64,000 nt of DNA from Macrobrachium rosenbergii (lineage: Eukaryota; Arthropoda; Malacostraca; Decapoda; Palaemonidae), in contig NC_089766.1 of NCBI RefSeq assembly GCF_040412425.1, forward strand, positions 50,527,297 through 50,591,296, read 5' to 3'. Shown piece by piece: positions 1 to 12,486 of this stretch. The notes under the pieces were generated by a model. It had not been told where the DNA came from. It made no database searches and was given only the letters and a program-made list of their open reading frames with translations. Each line of letters starts with the position of its first letter. Position 1 is the stretch's first letter. Position numbers and translations under genes: made by a program.

Positions 1-56
<56 letters not shown>
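1..56. repeat. (TC)n microsatellite
   Basis: Uninterrupted run of about 28 TC units, cut by the window edge. Confidence 0.98.
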
Positions 57-59
<3 letters not shown>

Positions 60-130
60 AATGTTTCTTTCATTTTAAACCTTGCATCACATTACCAGTG
101 ATAAACCTAATTTTCACCCTCATCTTCGAA

Positions 131-133
<3 letters not shown>

Positions 134-176
<43 letters not shown>

Positions 177-180
177 TAAG
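134..180. repeat. (AAT)n microsatellite
   Basis: About 15 AAT units; overlapping poly-Ile and poly-Leu reading frames here are translations of the array. Confidence 0.95.
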
Positions 181-267
181 TGAGAATCAAAACTAGCAAG
201 ATATGTGCAACCGTATGCAGCTGTTTTTCGATTTTGGCATCGATACAAATTATGGGGATATTCGCAG

Positions 268-548
268 GCCGTAGGGGGGTGGTGCCGTAAGTACACCTCA
301 CACGGTGCACTGTTGGCGTTACTTAAGGGTCTTGCAGCGTCCCTTCGGCCCCTAGCTGCAACCCCTTTCGTTCTCTCTTCCATCTTGCTATCCAACATCT
401 CCTAACACTTGTTTCTTAGTGCGAGTGAGGTTTTCCTGCTGTTACACCTTTCAAGCTCTCTACTCTCAATTTCCGTTTCAGCGCTGAATGACCTCATAGG
501 TCCCCGTGCTTGGCTTTTGCCCTAAATTCTATATTCCATTCCATTTCC
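268..548 (+). mobile_element. Repeat A copy 1 (SINE-like)
   Basis: Near full-length copy of the roughly 300-bp Repeat A. Landmarks in order: a G-rich start (GTAGGGGGG), a box related to GTGCACCTCACGCGGTGCAC that can form a 7-bp hairpin, GCAGCGTCCCTTCGGCCCC, CTAGCTGCAACCCCTTTC, a pyrimidine-rich middle with TCTTCCATCTT, GAGGTTTTCCT, TGTTACACCTTTC, CAGCGCTGAATGACCTCATA and a CTAAATTCTATATTC tail. No ORF is conserved among copies. Size, recurrence and a short ATTCT-like tail suggest a SINE, but I see no convincing tRNA-type A/B boxes, so the class is inferred. Confidence 0.85.
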
Positions 549-706
549 GCATGATTAGAACAGGCTGGCCTCACACCCACGAGCAGGGTATGCGTATTGT
601 GGAATGCATAAAACAGTACTTCGTTATTTTATGAGTAAAAAATAAATCGTCAACACTAAGATTCCTTTTAAATCCCTCTAATGATTAATTTTATCTTAAC
701 TCTTAA

Positions 707-782
707 AGAGAGAGAGAGAGAGAGAGCAAAAATTAGAGGTCAATGTTCATCGCATCCTTAGTCAGGAGAAAAGTGAGTCAAG

Positions 783-855
<73 letters not shown>

Positions 856-946
856 TTAAGAGAGAGAGAGGATTATCTCACTGAGGCCCCTGACCAAACA
901 TTTTTCTAGGATGCGATGAACATTGACTTCTAATTTTTGCTCTCTC
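707..946. repeat. Inverted repeat around a (TC)n array
   Basis: The arm at 722-757 and the arm at 909-944 are reverse complements with a single mismatch over 36 bases (each carries GATGCGATGAACATTGAC or its complement). The loop holds (TC)n at 784-853. Short (GA)n or (TC)n runs also flank the arms, so the whole block could fold into a long hairpin. It may be a fold-back transposon remnant. Confidence 0.85.
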
Positions 947-1199
947 CTAATTCTCTCTCTCTCTCTCCACCCTAGCTGCGAACCACAACAGTCTAATAAC
1001 AAAATCAAGTACATGATTCATATTTCTACGCATGCTTCGCTTTTGACATGGGTTCATAGGAACTGCTGTTCACTTTGAAAATTGAATGTATTCAGTACTC
1101 TGCCGGTTACGTCTACAAATTCTATCAGCTGAATATAATATGCAGCTTTTTCCATTTAGCCTCAAACTTCTTTTATTGTGTATCTGTTTCATAGCAAAA

Positions 1200-1230
<31 letters not shown>

Positions 1231-1250
1231 AAAATTAAGAAAAAAACTTT
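947..1250. other. No gene seen; (AAAT)n near the end
   Basis: Plain AT-rich sequence with an (AAAT)n array at about 1195-1235. No supported gene. Confidence 0.6.
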
Positions 1251-1346
1251 GCTTCCATATTCTTTGGAAGCTTGAATTCCAAGTCAATGGCCCCTGTGGT
1301 GGGCTTGTTCCATGTGAATAAGGTTCATCTTCTGAATAATGATAAT
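1251..1346 (+). mobile_element. LINE-X 3' tail, 5'-truncated
   Basis: Matches the last ~95 bp of the LINE-X 3' UTR seen at 21400-21505: a stretch containing TTCTTTGGAAGCTTGAATTC, then CAAGTCAATGGCCCCTGTGG, GGGCTTGTTCCATGTGAATA and GGTTCATCTTCTGAATAATG. The sequence runs out in AAT-type triplets, as expected for a 5'-truncated non-LTR retrotransposition product. Confidence 0.8.
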
Positions 1347-1571
1347 TATCTTCCTTGTCTGATCCTACTCTACTCATCCTATATCAATCCTTATTTGGTA
1401 TGTCTTGCTTATTTATCAGATCCCTACCCTGTACCTCTCCGGGTATACTGAGTATAATGTTCTCTCACGCCTTGAACCTGGTCAGCCGCTCGGTACCCTG
1501 TTGACTGTTCTGCAATCCATCAGTTTCCAGCAACGTTATATATCCTCAGAAAACCCTTGGTGTGGGGGTGG

Positions 1572-1706
1572 GGGGGTTAGTGTTGTCAGTCCTGTTACGC
1601 CTTTCAAACCTTCTTACTGTCAATTTTCCCTGTCAGCGCTGAATGGCCTCATAGGTCCCAGCGCTTGGCCTTTGGCCTGAATTCTATATTCTGTTCTACA
1701 TTCTAT
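1572..1706 (+). mobile_element. Repeat A copy 2, internally deleted
   Basis: The first ~20 bases (GGGGGGTTAGTGTTGTCAGT) join directly to the 3' third (CCTGTTACGCCTTTC through GGCCTGAATTCTATATTC). About 150 internal bases of Repeat A are missing, with the junction right after GTCAGT. Confidence 0.8.
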
Positions 1707-1794
1707 ATCCTCAGAAGTCATTCAAACTAGCAAATTCATTGTAGCAGTTACCCCATCCAGCCCTCTGTTATTCTGCCCCGCTACCGTCCTCCAC

Positions 1795-1855
1795 ATTGAA
1801 TAAATCTTGAGAATACACAATCCATTGAATAAATCTTCAGAATACACAGTCCATT
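1795..1855. repeat. Two-copy tandem duplication, unit ~29 bp
   Basis: Two adjacent near-identical units carrying GAATAAATCTT, GAGAATACACA or CAGAATACACA, and TCCATT. Confidence 0.85.
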
Positions 1856-2004
1856 GGCAAGTGACTGCACTATTTTCGTTAGGGATATCTCCCTATTCAA
1901 CTTGCTCTGTAAGGTCCATTTGCTCATTAAAACTTTTTTTCATGTAATTTTGTCCTTTCTTTTTAATATAGTTTCTTTTTAAGTATTTGTTAATATACTG
2001 TACA

Positions 2005-2106
<102 letters not shown>

Positions 2107-2107
2107 A

Positions 2108-2213
2108 CACGGATACTTGACAGTGAGAACTGTCAGCCCTAGAAAGCTTGTAACTTTTCCTGAATAAATATCTCCGCTAGATACCATCCAGTTTTAATGA
2201 GGTCCTCTTAGTA
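2108..2213. mobile_element. Repeat T fragment (terminal inverted-repeat element)
   Basis: Homologous to the right half of the element at 11519-11750: CGGATACTTGA, GAAAGCTTGTAACTTTT, CTGAATAAATA and the terminal ATACCATCCAGTTTTAATGA followed by GGTCCTCTTAGTA. The left terminal repeat is absent, apparently replaced by the (TA)n array. A small internal palindrome (CTGTCAG / CTGACAG type) is specific to this copy. Confidence 0.75.
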
Positions 2214-2684
2214 AACACATAATTATAGAGATATGTATGTATGTATATATATATATGTGTGTGTGCGTGTATGTTTACATGCATGTATAAATATAACAGC
2301 ATAAGCGTGAGCATTTGGTTCCCGGCAGTGTCTACATATAGGAATTACTTTTGAAGATGCTCCCTTAAAAGAATGGTTGGGGAACTACATAAACGCAAGC
2401 GATGGCCCGTGAAAATTCAAAATAAGAGTTAAGAACAATCACTTTCATTAATGAGTTGGTAAACTTGTACTTACTTCTGTCGTTGACATATGGCCTGTTC
2501 TCACCGTGAAACTGAAGAAGAAGAAGAAGAAGAAGAAGAAGAAGAAGGAACGGGAATAGAAGAGGAAATGAAAGAGAATGAAAAAAAATTAATAGAAACC
2601 AGAACGGGAGAAATGTGATCTCGTATTTGAGTCGAACGGAAACAACGGTGTCGGAAGCAGGCAGCTACCGCCACTTGACCAGCT

Positions 2685-2690
<6 letters not shown>
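2214..2690. other. No gene; TATG-rich and (GAA)n repeats
   Basis: TATG/TG-rich sequence at 2225-2290 and (GAA)n at 2512-2547. The remainder is unremarkable. Confidence 0.6.

Positions 2691-2782
<92 letters not shown>
2691..2782. repeat. (TC)n-(TA)n compound microsatellite
   Basis: (TC)n at 2691-2767 directly followed by a short (TA)n. Arg-Glu ORFs on the minus strand are its translation. Confidence 0.97.
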
Positions 2783-3390
2783 CATATATATTTATGTAGA
2801 TGTATATATACATATATTGTGTGTATATATAGCAGTAGGCTACACAAATAATCATTAGCATCGGCCTATGCGATGATTTGATTATTATCATTATTATTAT
2901 TACCCGAAATGAACAAATATTATTACAGAGCAAATCTAAAATAGCGTCAATGGCAAAAATAAAAAAAAATGTTGCGTGGAATAAAGCAGAAAGTTCAAGT
3001 GTAAAATAAAGGCAAATTCACATAAGAAAATGAAAGTAAGTAATTATATATCTTAATAAAATAAAAAGGAACCAACGCCATGTAAATTCATTCATATATG
3101 TATAAAAAGCAATGTCAAAGCATTGAGGTAATGGCATACGAAAGACTATTTTCCATACGGCCATCGTTATCAGTAGTAGCCTCCTGACATGTAAGCCATA
3201 GCGCGATCTAGCAATGGGAGTCTTCCGCGAAAGACTCCTGTTCCCGGGAACAGAAGCAACATGGCACCTCATAGGATGTGGATGTTCATGTTCTGCAAAG
3301 CGAGTAGCACGCACTGCTTTAGGCATAATCCTTCAAGGAGTCCGTGAAAGCATCTAATTCAAACAGCTGATTGGGAATGGTTTACCGGGA
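2783..3390. other. Intergenic or intronic; no gene recognised
   Basis: AT-rich. A 102-codon minus-strand ORF (3018-3326) has no recognised motif and spans ordinary sequence, so I do not call it. Confidence 0.5.
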
Positions 3391-3615
3391 TGTAGGCGTT
3401 GCTTAAGGATCTTTACAGCGTCCCTTCGGCCCCCGAGCTGCAACCCCTTTCATTCCCTTTACTGTATCTCCGTTTATATTCTTTCTTCCGTCTTACTGTC
3501 CACCTTCTCCTAAGAAACCTTTCAAACCTGTTGACTGTCCATTTCCGTTTCAGCGCTGAATGACCTCATAGGTGCCAGCGCGTAGCCTCTGGCCAGAACT
3601 CTATCTTCTATTCTG
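3391..3615 (+). mobile_element. Repeat A copy 3, 5'-truncated
   Basis: Starts at TGTAGGCGTTGCTTAAGGAT, lacking the GTGCAC hairpin box, and continues through CAGCGTCCCTTCGGCCCC, GAGCTGCAACCCC and CAGCGCTGAATGACCTCATA. Confidence 0.85.
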
Positions 3616-3866
3616 AACGCCACGAGAATCATCATGAGATCATTCTGAGACGCGAAGTAGCGTATCCAGTTTCGTATGTTTGTACTCCTTCTAAGATCTT
3701 GTTACAACCGGCATTCTTTTTATAATTAAGAATTCTGTTTTGGGTAGGAAGTTTGGGCAGGGGGCTCCTGGGAATAATTTTCCACTCTCTTTTCCTTGGT
3801 AATTGTTCTTTAGCATCTGAGTATTGAGTGGCATTTTCATCATCATCATCATTGTCAGTAGTACAG

Positions 3867-3944
<78 letters not shown>
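3867..3944. repeat. (ATT)n microsatellite
   Basis: About 25 perfect ATT units. Confidence 0.97.
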
Positions 3945-3946
<2 letters not shown>

Positions 3947-4106
3947 CAGGAGTGCAAACTTAGGTGTGTTAATTGAAACTTATTTTTGCTATTTCCTGTA
4001 GCGGTCTGCAATATATTCATTGTTTGTTATCACTTTTCATTGACTTTTGCCAAAGCCGTTGCTGTATTAATGACACTTGTAATCATGCCACAACAACAAC
4101 AAAAAA

Positions 4107-4254
4107 TTATTATTATTATTATTATTATTATTATTGGTACAGTTACCATATTGTTACTGCGTCTCAGACTACCATTGGTATACATAAGTACACACACACA
4201 AATAATCATTACCTTTGCCAGCCTGATAAGGGTTGTGTTCTGGTTAAACTACCA

Positions 4255-4287
<33 letters not shown>

Positions 4288-4288
4288 T
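4107..4288. repeat. (ATT)n and (AAT)n arrays in opposite phase
   Basis: (ATT)n at 4107-4135 and (AAT)n at 4254-4288 flank ~115 bp of unique sequence. The opposite orientation could let them pair as a hairpin. Overlapping ORFs at 3973-4354 are mostly array translation. Confidence 0.9.
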
Positions 4289-4636
4289 ATATCTATCATC
4301 TTGTATCACCCGTTCTATTCTTTTCCTAAATCTTATATGCATATCATCGAATAATTTTTAGAGATGTCTTAAATTGTTGTCACGTGTATCTACTTAACTC
4401 CGGAATAGCCGAACCGCGTAACATTACCCGGTCAATATCCGGCCTCAATTAACCCATTACCCCAAAGGGTTTAACCTCTTGTGAAAGGCTTAAGGAGGGC
4501 ATGGAGCCGACAGGGGCACTTGGGTCATCGGGAAGGATGTGCTTTGTGCCTCTGCGGGGATGCCCCAACGGACACTCGACCACCCGCCAGGCTGCTGATG
4601 CCCGTGTTGCTAATCTTTGCCCCTGCGAGTTGGCCG
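4289..4636. other. Flank of the 29-bp minisatellite
   Basis: Unique sequence of moderate GC leading into the tandem array. An ATG at 4501 opens a frame (MEPTGALGSSGR...) that runs into the repeats. The ~45 non-repeat codons match nothing I recognise, and the frame stays open only because the repeat unit lacks plus-strand stops. Confidence 0.5.
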
Positions 4637-7087
4637 ATGCATTTCACTCTCTGGGCATCATGGCTTTGCATTTCACCCTCTGGGCATCATGGCTTTGTAT
4701 TTCACCCTCTGGGCATCTTGGCATTGCATTTCACCCTAAGGGCATCGTGGCTTTGCACTTCATCCTCTGGGCATCGTGGCATTGCATTTCAGCCTCTGGG
4801 CATCGTGGCATTGCATTTCACCCTCTGGGGGTCGTGGCATTTCATTTCACCCTCTGGGCATTGTGGCATTGCATTTCATTCTCCAGGCATCGTGGCTCTG
4901 CATTCACCTTCTGGGCATCATGGCATTGCATTTCACCCTCCGGGCATCGTGGCATTACATTTCACCCTCTGGGCATCTTGGCATTGCATTTCACCCTAAG
5001 GGCATCGTGGCTTTGCATTTCATCCTCTGGGCATCGTGGCATTGCATTTCAGCCTCTGGGCATCGTGGCATTGCATTTCAGCCTCTGGGCATCGTGGCAT
5101 TGCATTTCACCCTCTGGGCATCGTGGCATTTCATTTCACCCTCTGGGCATTGTGGCATTGCATTTCATTCTCCAGGCATCGTGGCTCTGCATTCACCTTC
5201 TGGGCATCATGGCATTGCATTTCACCCTCCGGGCATCGTGGCATTAAATTTCACCCTCCGGACATCGTGGCATTGCATTTCACCCTCCGGGCATTGTGGG
5301 TCTGCATTTCACCCTCTGGGCATCGTGGCATTGCAAGTCACCCTCCGGGCATCGTGGCATTGCATTTCACCCTCCTGGCATCGTGGCATTGCATTTCACC
5401 CTCCGGGCATCATGGCATTGCATTTCACCCTCCGGGCATCATGGCATTGCATTTCACCCTCCGGGCATTGTGGCAGTGCATTTCACCCTCCAGGCATCGT
5501 GACATTTCATTTCACCCTCCGGGCATCGTGGCATTGCATTTCACCCTCCGGGCATCGTGGTTCTGCATTTCACCCTCTGGGCATCGTAGCACTTCATTTC
5601 ACCCTCCGGGCATTGTGGCATTGCATTTCACTCCAGGCATCGTGGCATTGCATTTCACCCTCCGGGCGTAGTGGCATTGTATTTCACTCTCTGGGCATTT
5701 TGGCATTGCATATCACCCTCTGGGCATTGTGGCATTGCATTTCACTCTTCAGGCATCGTGGCATTGCATTTCACCCTCCGGGCGTAGTGGCATTGTATTT
5801 CACTCTCTGGGCATTTTGGCATTGCATATCACCCTCTGGGCATAGTGGCATTGCATTTCACTCTCTGGGCATTGTGGCATTGCATTTCACCCTCCAGGCA
5901 TAATAGCATTGCATTTCACCTTCTGGGCATTGTGGCATTACATTTGACTCTCCTGGCATCGTGGCATTGCATTTCACTCTCCGGGCATCATGGCATTGCA
6001 TTTCACCCTAAGGGCATCATGACATTCCATTTCACTCTCCTGGCATTGTGGCATTGAATTTCCCCCTAAGGGCATCGTGGCATTTCATTTCACTCTCTGG
6101 GCACCGTGGCATTGCATTTCCAGGCATCGTGGTATTGCATTTCACCATCTGGGCATCGTGGCATTGCATTTCACCCTCTGGGCATCTTGGCATTGCTCTT
6201 CACCCTCCGGACCTCATGGCATTGAATATCGCCCTACGGGCATCGTGACATTGCATTTCACCCTCCAGGCATCGTGGCATAGCGTTTCACCCTTCGGGCA
6301 TTGTGCGGCATTGCATTTCACTCTCTGGCCATTATGGCATTGCATTTCTCATCCTCCGGGCATCGTGGCATTGCATTTCTTTCTCCTGGCATTGTGGCAT
6401 TGCATTTCACCCTAAGGGCATCGTGGCATTGCATTTCACACACTGGGCACCGTGGCATTGCATTTCACACCCCAGGCATCGTGGTATTGCATTTCACCTT
6501 TTGGGCAACGTGGCATTGCATTTCACCCTCTGGGCATCGTGGCATTGTATTTCACCCCTGGACATCGTAGCATTGAATTTCGCCCTACGGGCATCTTGGC
6601 ATTGCATTTCACCCTTCGGGCATCGTGGCGTTGCATTTCACACTCTGGGCACCGTGGCATTGCATTTCACTCTCCTGGCATTGTGGCATTACATTTCACC
6701 CTGTGGGCAATGTGGCATTGCATTTCACTCTCTGGGCATTATGGCATTGCATTTCACCCTCCGGGCATCATGGCATTTCACCCTCCAGACATTGTGGCAT
6801 TGCATTTCACCCTCCGGGCATTGTGGCATTTCACTCTCCAGACATTGTGGCATTGCATTTCACCCTCCGGGCATTGTGGCATTACATTTCACCCTCCGGG
6901 CATTGTGGCATAGCATTTCACCCTCCGGGCATCATGGCATTGCACTTCACCCTCCGGGCATCGTGGCGTTGCATTTCACCCTCTGGACAACATGGCATTG
7001 CATTTCACTCTCTGGGCATTATGGCATTGCATTTCACCCTCTGGGCAACGTGGCATTGCTTTTCACTCACTGGGCATCGTGGTATTT
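4637..7087. repeat. 29-bp minisatellite, about 84 units
   Basis: Head-to-tail array of a 29-bp unit whose core reads GGGCATCGTGGCATTGCATT followed by TCACCCTCC. Some units carry a 5-bp deletion (GGCATTTCAC in place of GGCATTGCATTTCAC). Higher-order structure is visible: about nine units starting near 4711 recur near 4971 (offset 260, growing to 289 after gain of one unit), and a 116-bp block (four units, marked GGGCGTAGTGG) at 5664 recurs at 5780. The unit has no stop in any plus-strand frame. Because 29 is not a multiple of three, the frame cycles and yields several overlapping ORFs of up to 375 codons, all repeats of GI(V/M)ALHFTLRA-, SWHCISPSGH- and RGIAFHPP-like segments. I regard these as by-products, not genes. 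The array ends at 7087 in sequence containing GGTATTTTGGTTCATCATCA. Confidence 0.97.
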
Positions 7088-7220
7088 TGGTTCATCATCA
7101 GCAGGCTCGAGGGCATGTCACTTACCTCTTGGATATTGATATGATGTTTGATGTGAGCTTAATGAGATAGGTGCGTAGGTGTTCGTCTCATTTTTCATCT
7201 TCTGTATTTGTGCATATATA

Positions 7221-7223
<3 letters not shown>

Positions 7224-7316
<93 letters not shown>

Positions 7317-7364
7317 GAGTATATATATATGTATGTATTTATGTATATATATACAGTATATATA

Positions 7365-7432
<68 letters not shown>

Positions 7433-7440
7433 TAATGTGT
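7224..7440. repeat. (TC)n-(TA)n compound microsatellite
   Basis: (TC)n 7224-7261, then (TA)n with interruptions (GTATGTATTTATG, ACAGTATA) to 7440. Confidence 0.97.
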
Positions 7441-7645
7441 GTATTAATATACAGCTTTAGTATGTTCAATTGTTATTAAGCATATACATTCACATGTACA
7501 GTACTTTTGCTCTTTTTTTTGCCTATCACAAATAATATTTAGGAATTTTTAATTAACTTTAGCTATAAATTATAATATAAGTGATAAATAGCAATTTGTC
7601 ATTGCTAAGAGATTCGTAATCCCGGGAAAAATAGTTGTGTGATAA

Positions 7646-7730
7646 AATTCACAATTATATAAAGTAAATTGTATCTTTCACATAATAATACAATTGACTA
7701 TATGATCGTGGGTTTTTATTACCCAGTTTG
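7646..7730. mobile_element. Repeat H copy 1 (short palindromic element)
   Basis: Two arms, CACAATTATATAAAGTAAATTGTAT and a diverged complement ending CTATATGATCGTGG, form an imperfect hairpin. The same layout and sequence recur at 16932-17031, with flanking AAAATT or TTTTATTAC. Probably a small MITE. Confidence 0.6.
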
Positions 7731-7854
7731 TCATTAATTTTGATAGTGCCACTTCATCATTCTTCTTTGCTCTTCTAGACTCAGTTCACATATGAGCATT
7801 CTGTTCTATTACAGTGTAATATTTAAGGTCAATGTTCAATTTATGAATAATATC

Positions 7855-8157
7855 CCCGTAGAGGGGGGATAGTGCCGTCAGTGCACCTCATGCGGTGCAC
7901 TGTAGGCGAAGGTTCTTTGCAGAGTCCCTTCGGCCCCTAGCTGCAACCCCTTTCATTCCTTTTACTGTACCTCCGTTCATATTCTTTTTCTTCCATCTTC
8001 CTTTCCACCCTCTCCAAACAGTTTTTTTAATAGTGCAACTGCGAGATTTTTCCTCCTGTCACACCTTTCAGACCTTTTTCCTGTAAATTTTCGTTTCAGC
8101 GCTGCATGACCTCTTAGGCCCCAGCGCTTGGCCTTTGGCCTAAATTCTATATTCTGT
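7855..8157 (+). mobile_element. Repeat A copy 4
   Basis: Near full length: CCGTAGAGGGGGGATAGTGC start, GTGCACCTCATGCGGTGCAC hairpin box, CTTCGGCCCCTAGCTGCAAC, CAGCGCTGCATGACC and a CTAAATTCTATATTC tail. Confidence 0.9.
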
Positions 8158-8263
8158 GAACAATGAATATAATGATGATGATGATGATGACTTTGACAAG
8201 TTTAGTTACATGATTTGTAATCCAGATGCTTTGAAATGCTGAAAAACGAATCCCCCCAACAGG

Positions 8264-8268
<5 letters not shown>

Positions 8269-8341
<73 letters not shown>
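8269..8341. repeat. (TC)n microsatellite
   Basis: About 36 perfect units. Confidence 0.98.
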
Positions 8342-8347
<6 letters not shown>

Positions 8348-8613
8348 AAACCGAAGTGGATGTCCCCTCTTGCCCTAAGGACACGAGAGAAGATCAACGT
8401 TCGACTGACCACAACTGTGAGGTGACCATGGATCATGTCACGCCATTTGAGTTATTGGTTACGAGACACCATCCGTTGGCAGTGTAACGAATTTGAAAGG
8501 GCCACTAGATTATAGTAACTTCCATCATATTAGTCACTTAATGCATTAACACAGATGTCTGGTAATAATAATAATGAACCAAACAAAAACTTCTTTCAGT
8601 TTTCTTCTGAAGA

Positions 8614-8802
8614 TGGAAAGAGAAACCCACAAGGTTCTTGTGTATAACTTGTTCACTGAATACCTCATCTCTTGAAAAAGGGTCACAGTTAGGACCTGGA
8701 AAAGGGTCACAGTTAGGACCTGAAAGTGCTCGAGATCAAAGTATTATGTAAATATTTACCAGTAGACAAGTTATACACAAGAATCTTGTGGGTTTCTCTT
8801 TC

Positions 8803-8856
<54 letters not shown>
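8614..8856. repeat. Inverted repeat ending in (AAT)n
   Basis: The arm at 8614-8652 and the arm at 8766-8803 are reverse complements with about two mismatches (AGAGAAACCCACAAGGTTCT against its complement). The loop contains a 24-25-bp direct duplication (AAAAGGGTCACAGTTAGGAC, 8674-8721). (AAT)n follows the right arm at 8804-8856. Likely a fold-back remnant. Confidence 0.85.
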
Positions 8857-8857
<1 letters not shown>

Positions 8858-9439
8858 TCATCAGAAGTTTCGTTATGATGATAATAATAATAATATGTAA
8901 TTGTGCATAGTTGATATTCCCTTGGCATTTAATCTGCTATCAAGAAGGGGAGTCACATTTTTACATGACTGAGTGATTTTTTAATATTTGTGGCGTCGCA
9001 CTCATGCATGAAATGTTTATATATATTCCATAATGTTACGCCTCCGTTATTTGTAAACAAACCAGAGAAGTCTGGAACACGACCGCGTCAAATGAAAATG
9101 CAAAATGAAAACGAAATATCCGCAAGACCTTTTCCCCACCATTTCGGTCATTGAAGGGTTCCCCCAATCGCAAAAGCCCCTTAACAGGTGTCTAATTGGC
9201 AACAACCGGACGGTTCAGAAGGGTACCGGGGATTTATTTCCGTAACCGGACCTCCCGGCCGTTTCCCGGCTACCACTGCCGTCTTCGGCAATAGGCCTTG
9301 ACCTCCTGCCGAGACGCTGCCCTTACCCTGCCCTCATACCATTCACAGACGTTGCATTCATTACTCTTGGGCATTATCTGTGTCCAGGTCCAGGTGTATA
9401 TTAGCTGGGAATGTTGATGACTGGTTTACCACTACTTTC
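8857..9439. other. No gene recognised
   Basis: Moderately GC-rich single-copy-looking sequence, especially 9100-9340. No long ORF and no family motif. Confidence 0.5.
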
Positions 9440-9708
9440 CGTCGGGGGTTAGTTCCGTCAGTGCGCCTCACGCGGTGCACTGTAGGCATTACTTAAGGTT
9501 CTTTGCAGCGTGCCTTCTTTAGGCGCCTAGCTGCAACCCCTTTCATTCCTTTTACCGCATCTCCATTCATATTCTCTAATGTTTCATAGTGTAACTGCCA
9601 GGTTTTCCCCGTGTTACACCTTTTAAAGCTCTTACTCTCAATTTTCCTTTCAGCGCTGAATGACGTCACAGGTCCCAGCGCTTGGTCTTTGGCCTAAATT
9701 GTATATTT
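9440..9708 (+). mobile_element. Repeat A copy 5
   Basis: Starts GTCGGGGGTTAGTTCCGTCA, includes GCGCCTCACGCGGTGCAC, TAGCTGCAACCCC and CAGCGCTGAATGACGTCACA, and ends near GGCCTAAATTGTATATT. Confidence 0.88.
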
Positions 9709-10018
9709 TAACTATCTAACTATCATTTCTTCCATTACTGGTATGTAAACTAATATTCTAACTATGTCAGCGAAGCCAGGAAATAATTTGGTGAATGACT
9801 GAATACATCTAATATTACCTTTTAAAAATAATAAAAACAAAACTTGTGATTTTACCCTCAAATTTTAATCCGTTATTATAGATATCCTTTCGTTGGTCTC
9901 CTCTCTGAGTTGTGTCGGGAAACCCTTGTGAATGGTAAGATTGGCACGTGCTAGCAAACTCATCCAAAGTTAATCCTTTCTGATGATGCTATCTCTAAGG
10001 GGGGCGGGGGAGTGCCTG

Positions 10019-10048
10019 CGTGCGTGTGTGTGTGCGCGCGCGCGCATG
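10019..10048. repeat. Alternating GT/GC run
   Basis: TGTGTGTGTGCGCGCGCGCG-type alternating purine-pyrimidine tract, a composition that can adopt Z-DNA. Confidence 0.85.
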
Positions 10049-11750
<1,702 letters not shown>

Positions 11751-11789
11751 ATTCTACTAGTGCACAGAATAATTGTGTATGTGATGAAG

Positions 11790-12066
<277 letters not shown>

Positions 12067-12067
<1 letters not shown>

Positions 12068-12396
12068 AACATTAAGCTTTGAACTTCTTTTAATATCCAG
12101 TCCGTACTACAGGAATATACTGAAGGGGGAATTATAAGCGATAAATGGAATGATACCTACGTTAGTGACTCGAACTCTCGACATTGCCTTCCAACAACTT
12201 CCAGTCGATGGCTCAGTGGTTTTGAACGTCGACTGGAAGTCGTTGGAGGGTGCTGTCGAGTGTTCGAGTCACTTAGGTACCAATCCATTCATCACTTATA
12301 ATTCCCCTTCGGTGATATTCCCGAAGTAGCGCGAATTGGATATTAAACAACATTTTAGCTTAATCTTTATATATAAATCACGGTGATGTGATAAAA

Positions 12397-12400
<4 letters not shown>
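12067..12400. mobile_element. Repeat F copy 1 (long fold-back element)
   Basis: The two halves are imperfect reverse complements over ~135 bp each. The left arm runs from TAAGCTTTGAACTTC through TTAATATCC, GGGGGAATTATAAG and CGACATTGCCTTCCAAC. The right arm reads back the same signature (GTTGGAGG, TGTCGAGTG, CTTATAATTCCCCTTCGG, GGATATTAAA). The centre GATGGCTCAGTGGTTTTGAA, with GTGTTCGAGTC downstream, resembles tRNA A and B boxes, so the core may derive from a tRNA SINE. The outer arm sequence recurs at 45403-45636. Confidence 0.8.

Positions 12401-12484
<84 letters not shown>
12401..12484. repeat. (TA)n microsatellite
   Basis: About 40 units directly after Repeat F. Confidence 0.97.

Positions 12485-12486
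<2 letters not shown>

Noticed and set aside
4776..5903. 375-codon open reading frame and its overlapping neighbours at 4501-7170
   Set aside because: They are translations of a 29-bp tandem repeat whose unit happens to lack plus-strand stops; frames cycle, overlap each other and break wherever a unit mutates to TAG/TAA.
4637..7087. CRISPR-like array of 29-bp repeats
   Set aside because: Units are contiguous with no spacers, vary by CpG transitions, and the genome is eukaryotic.
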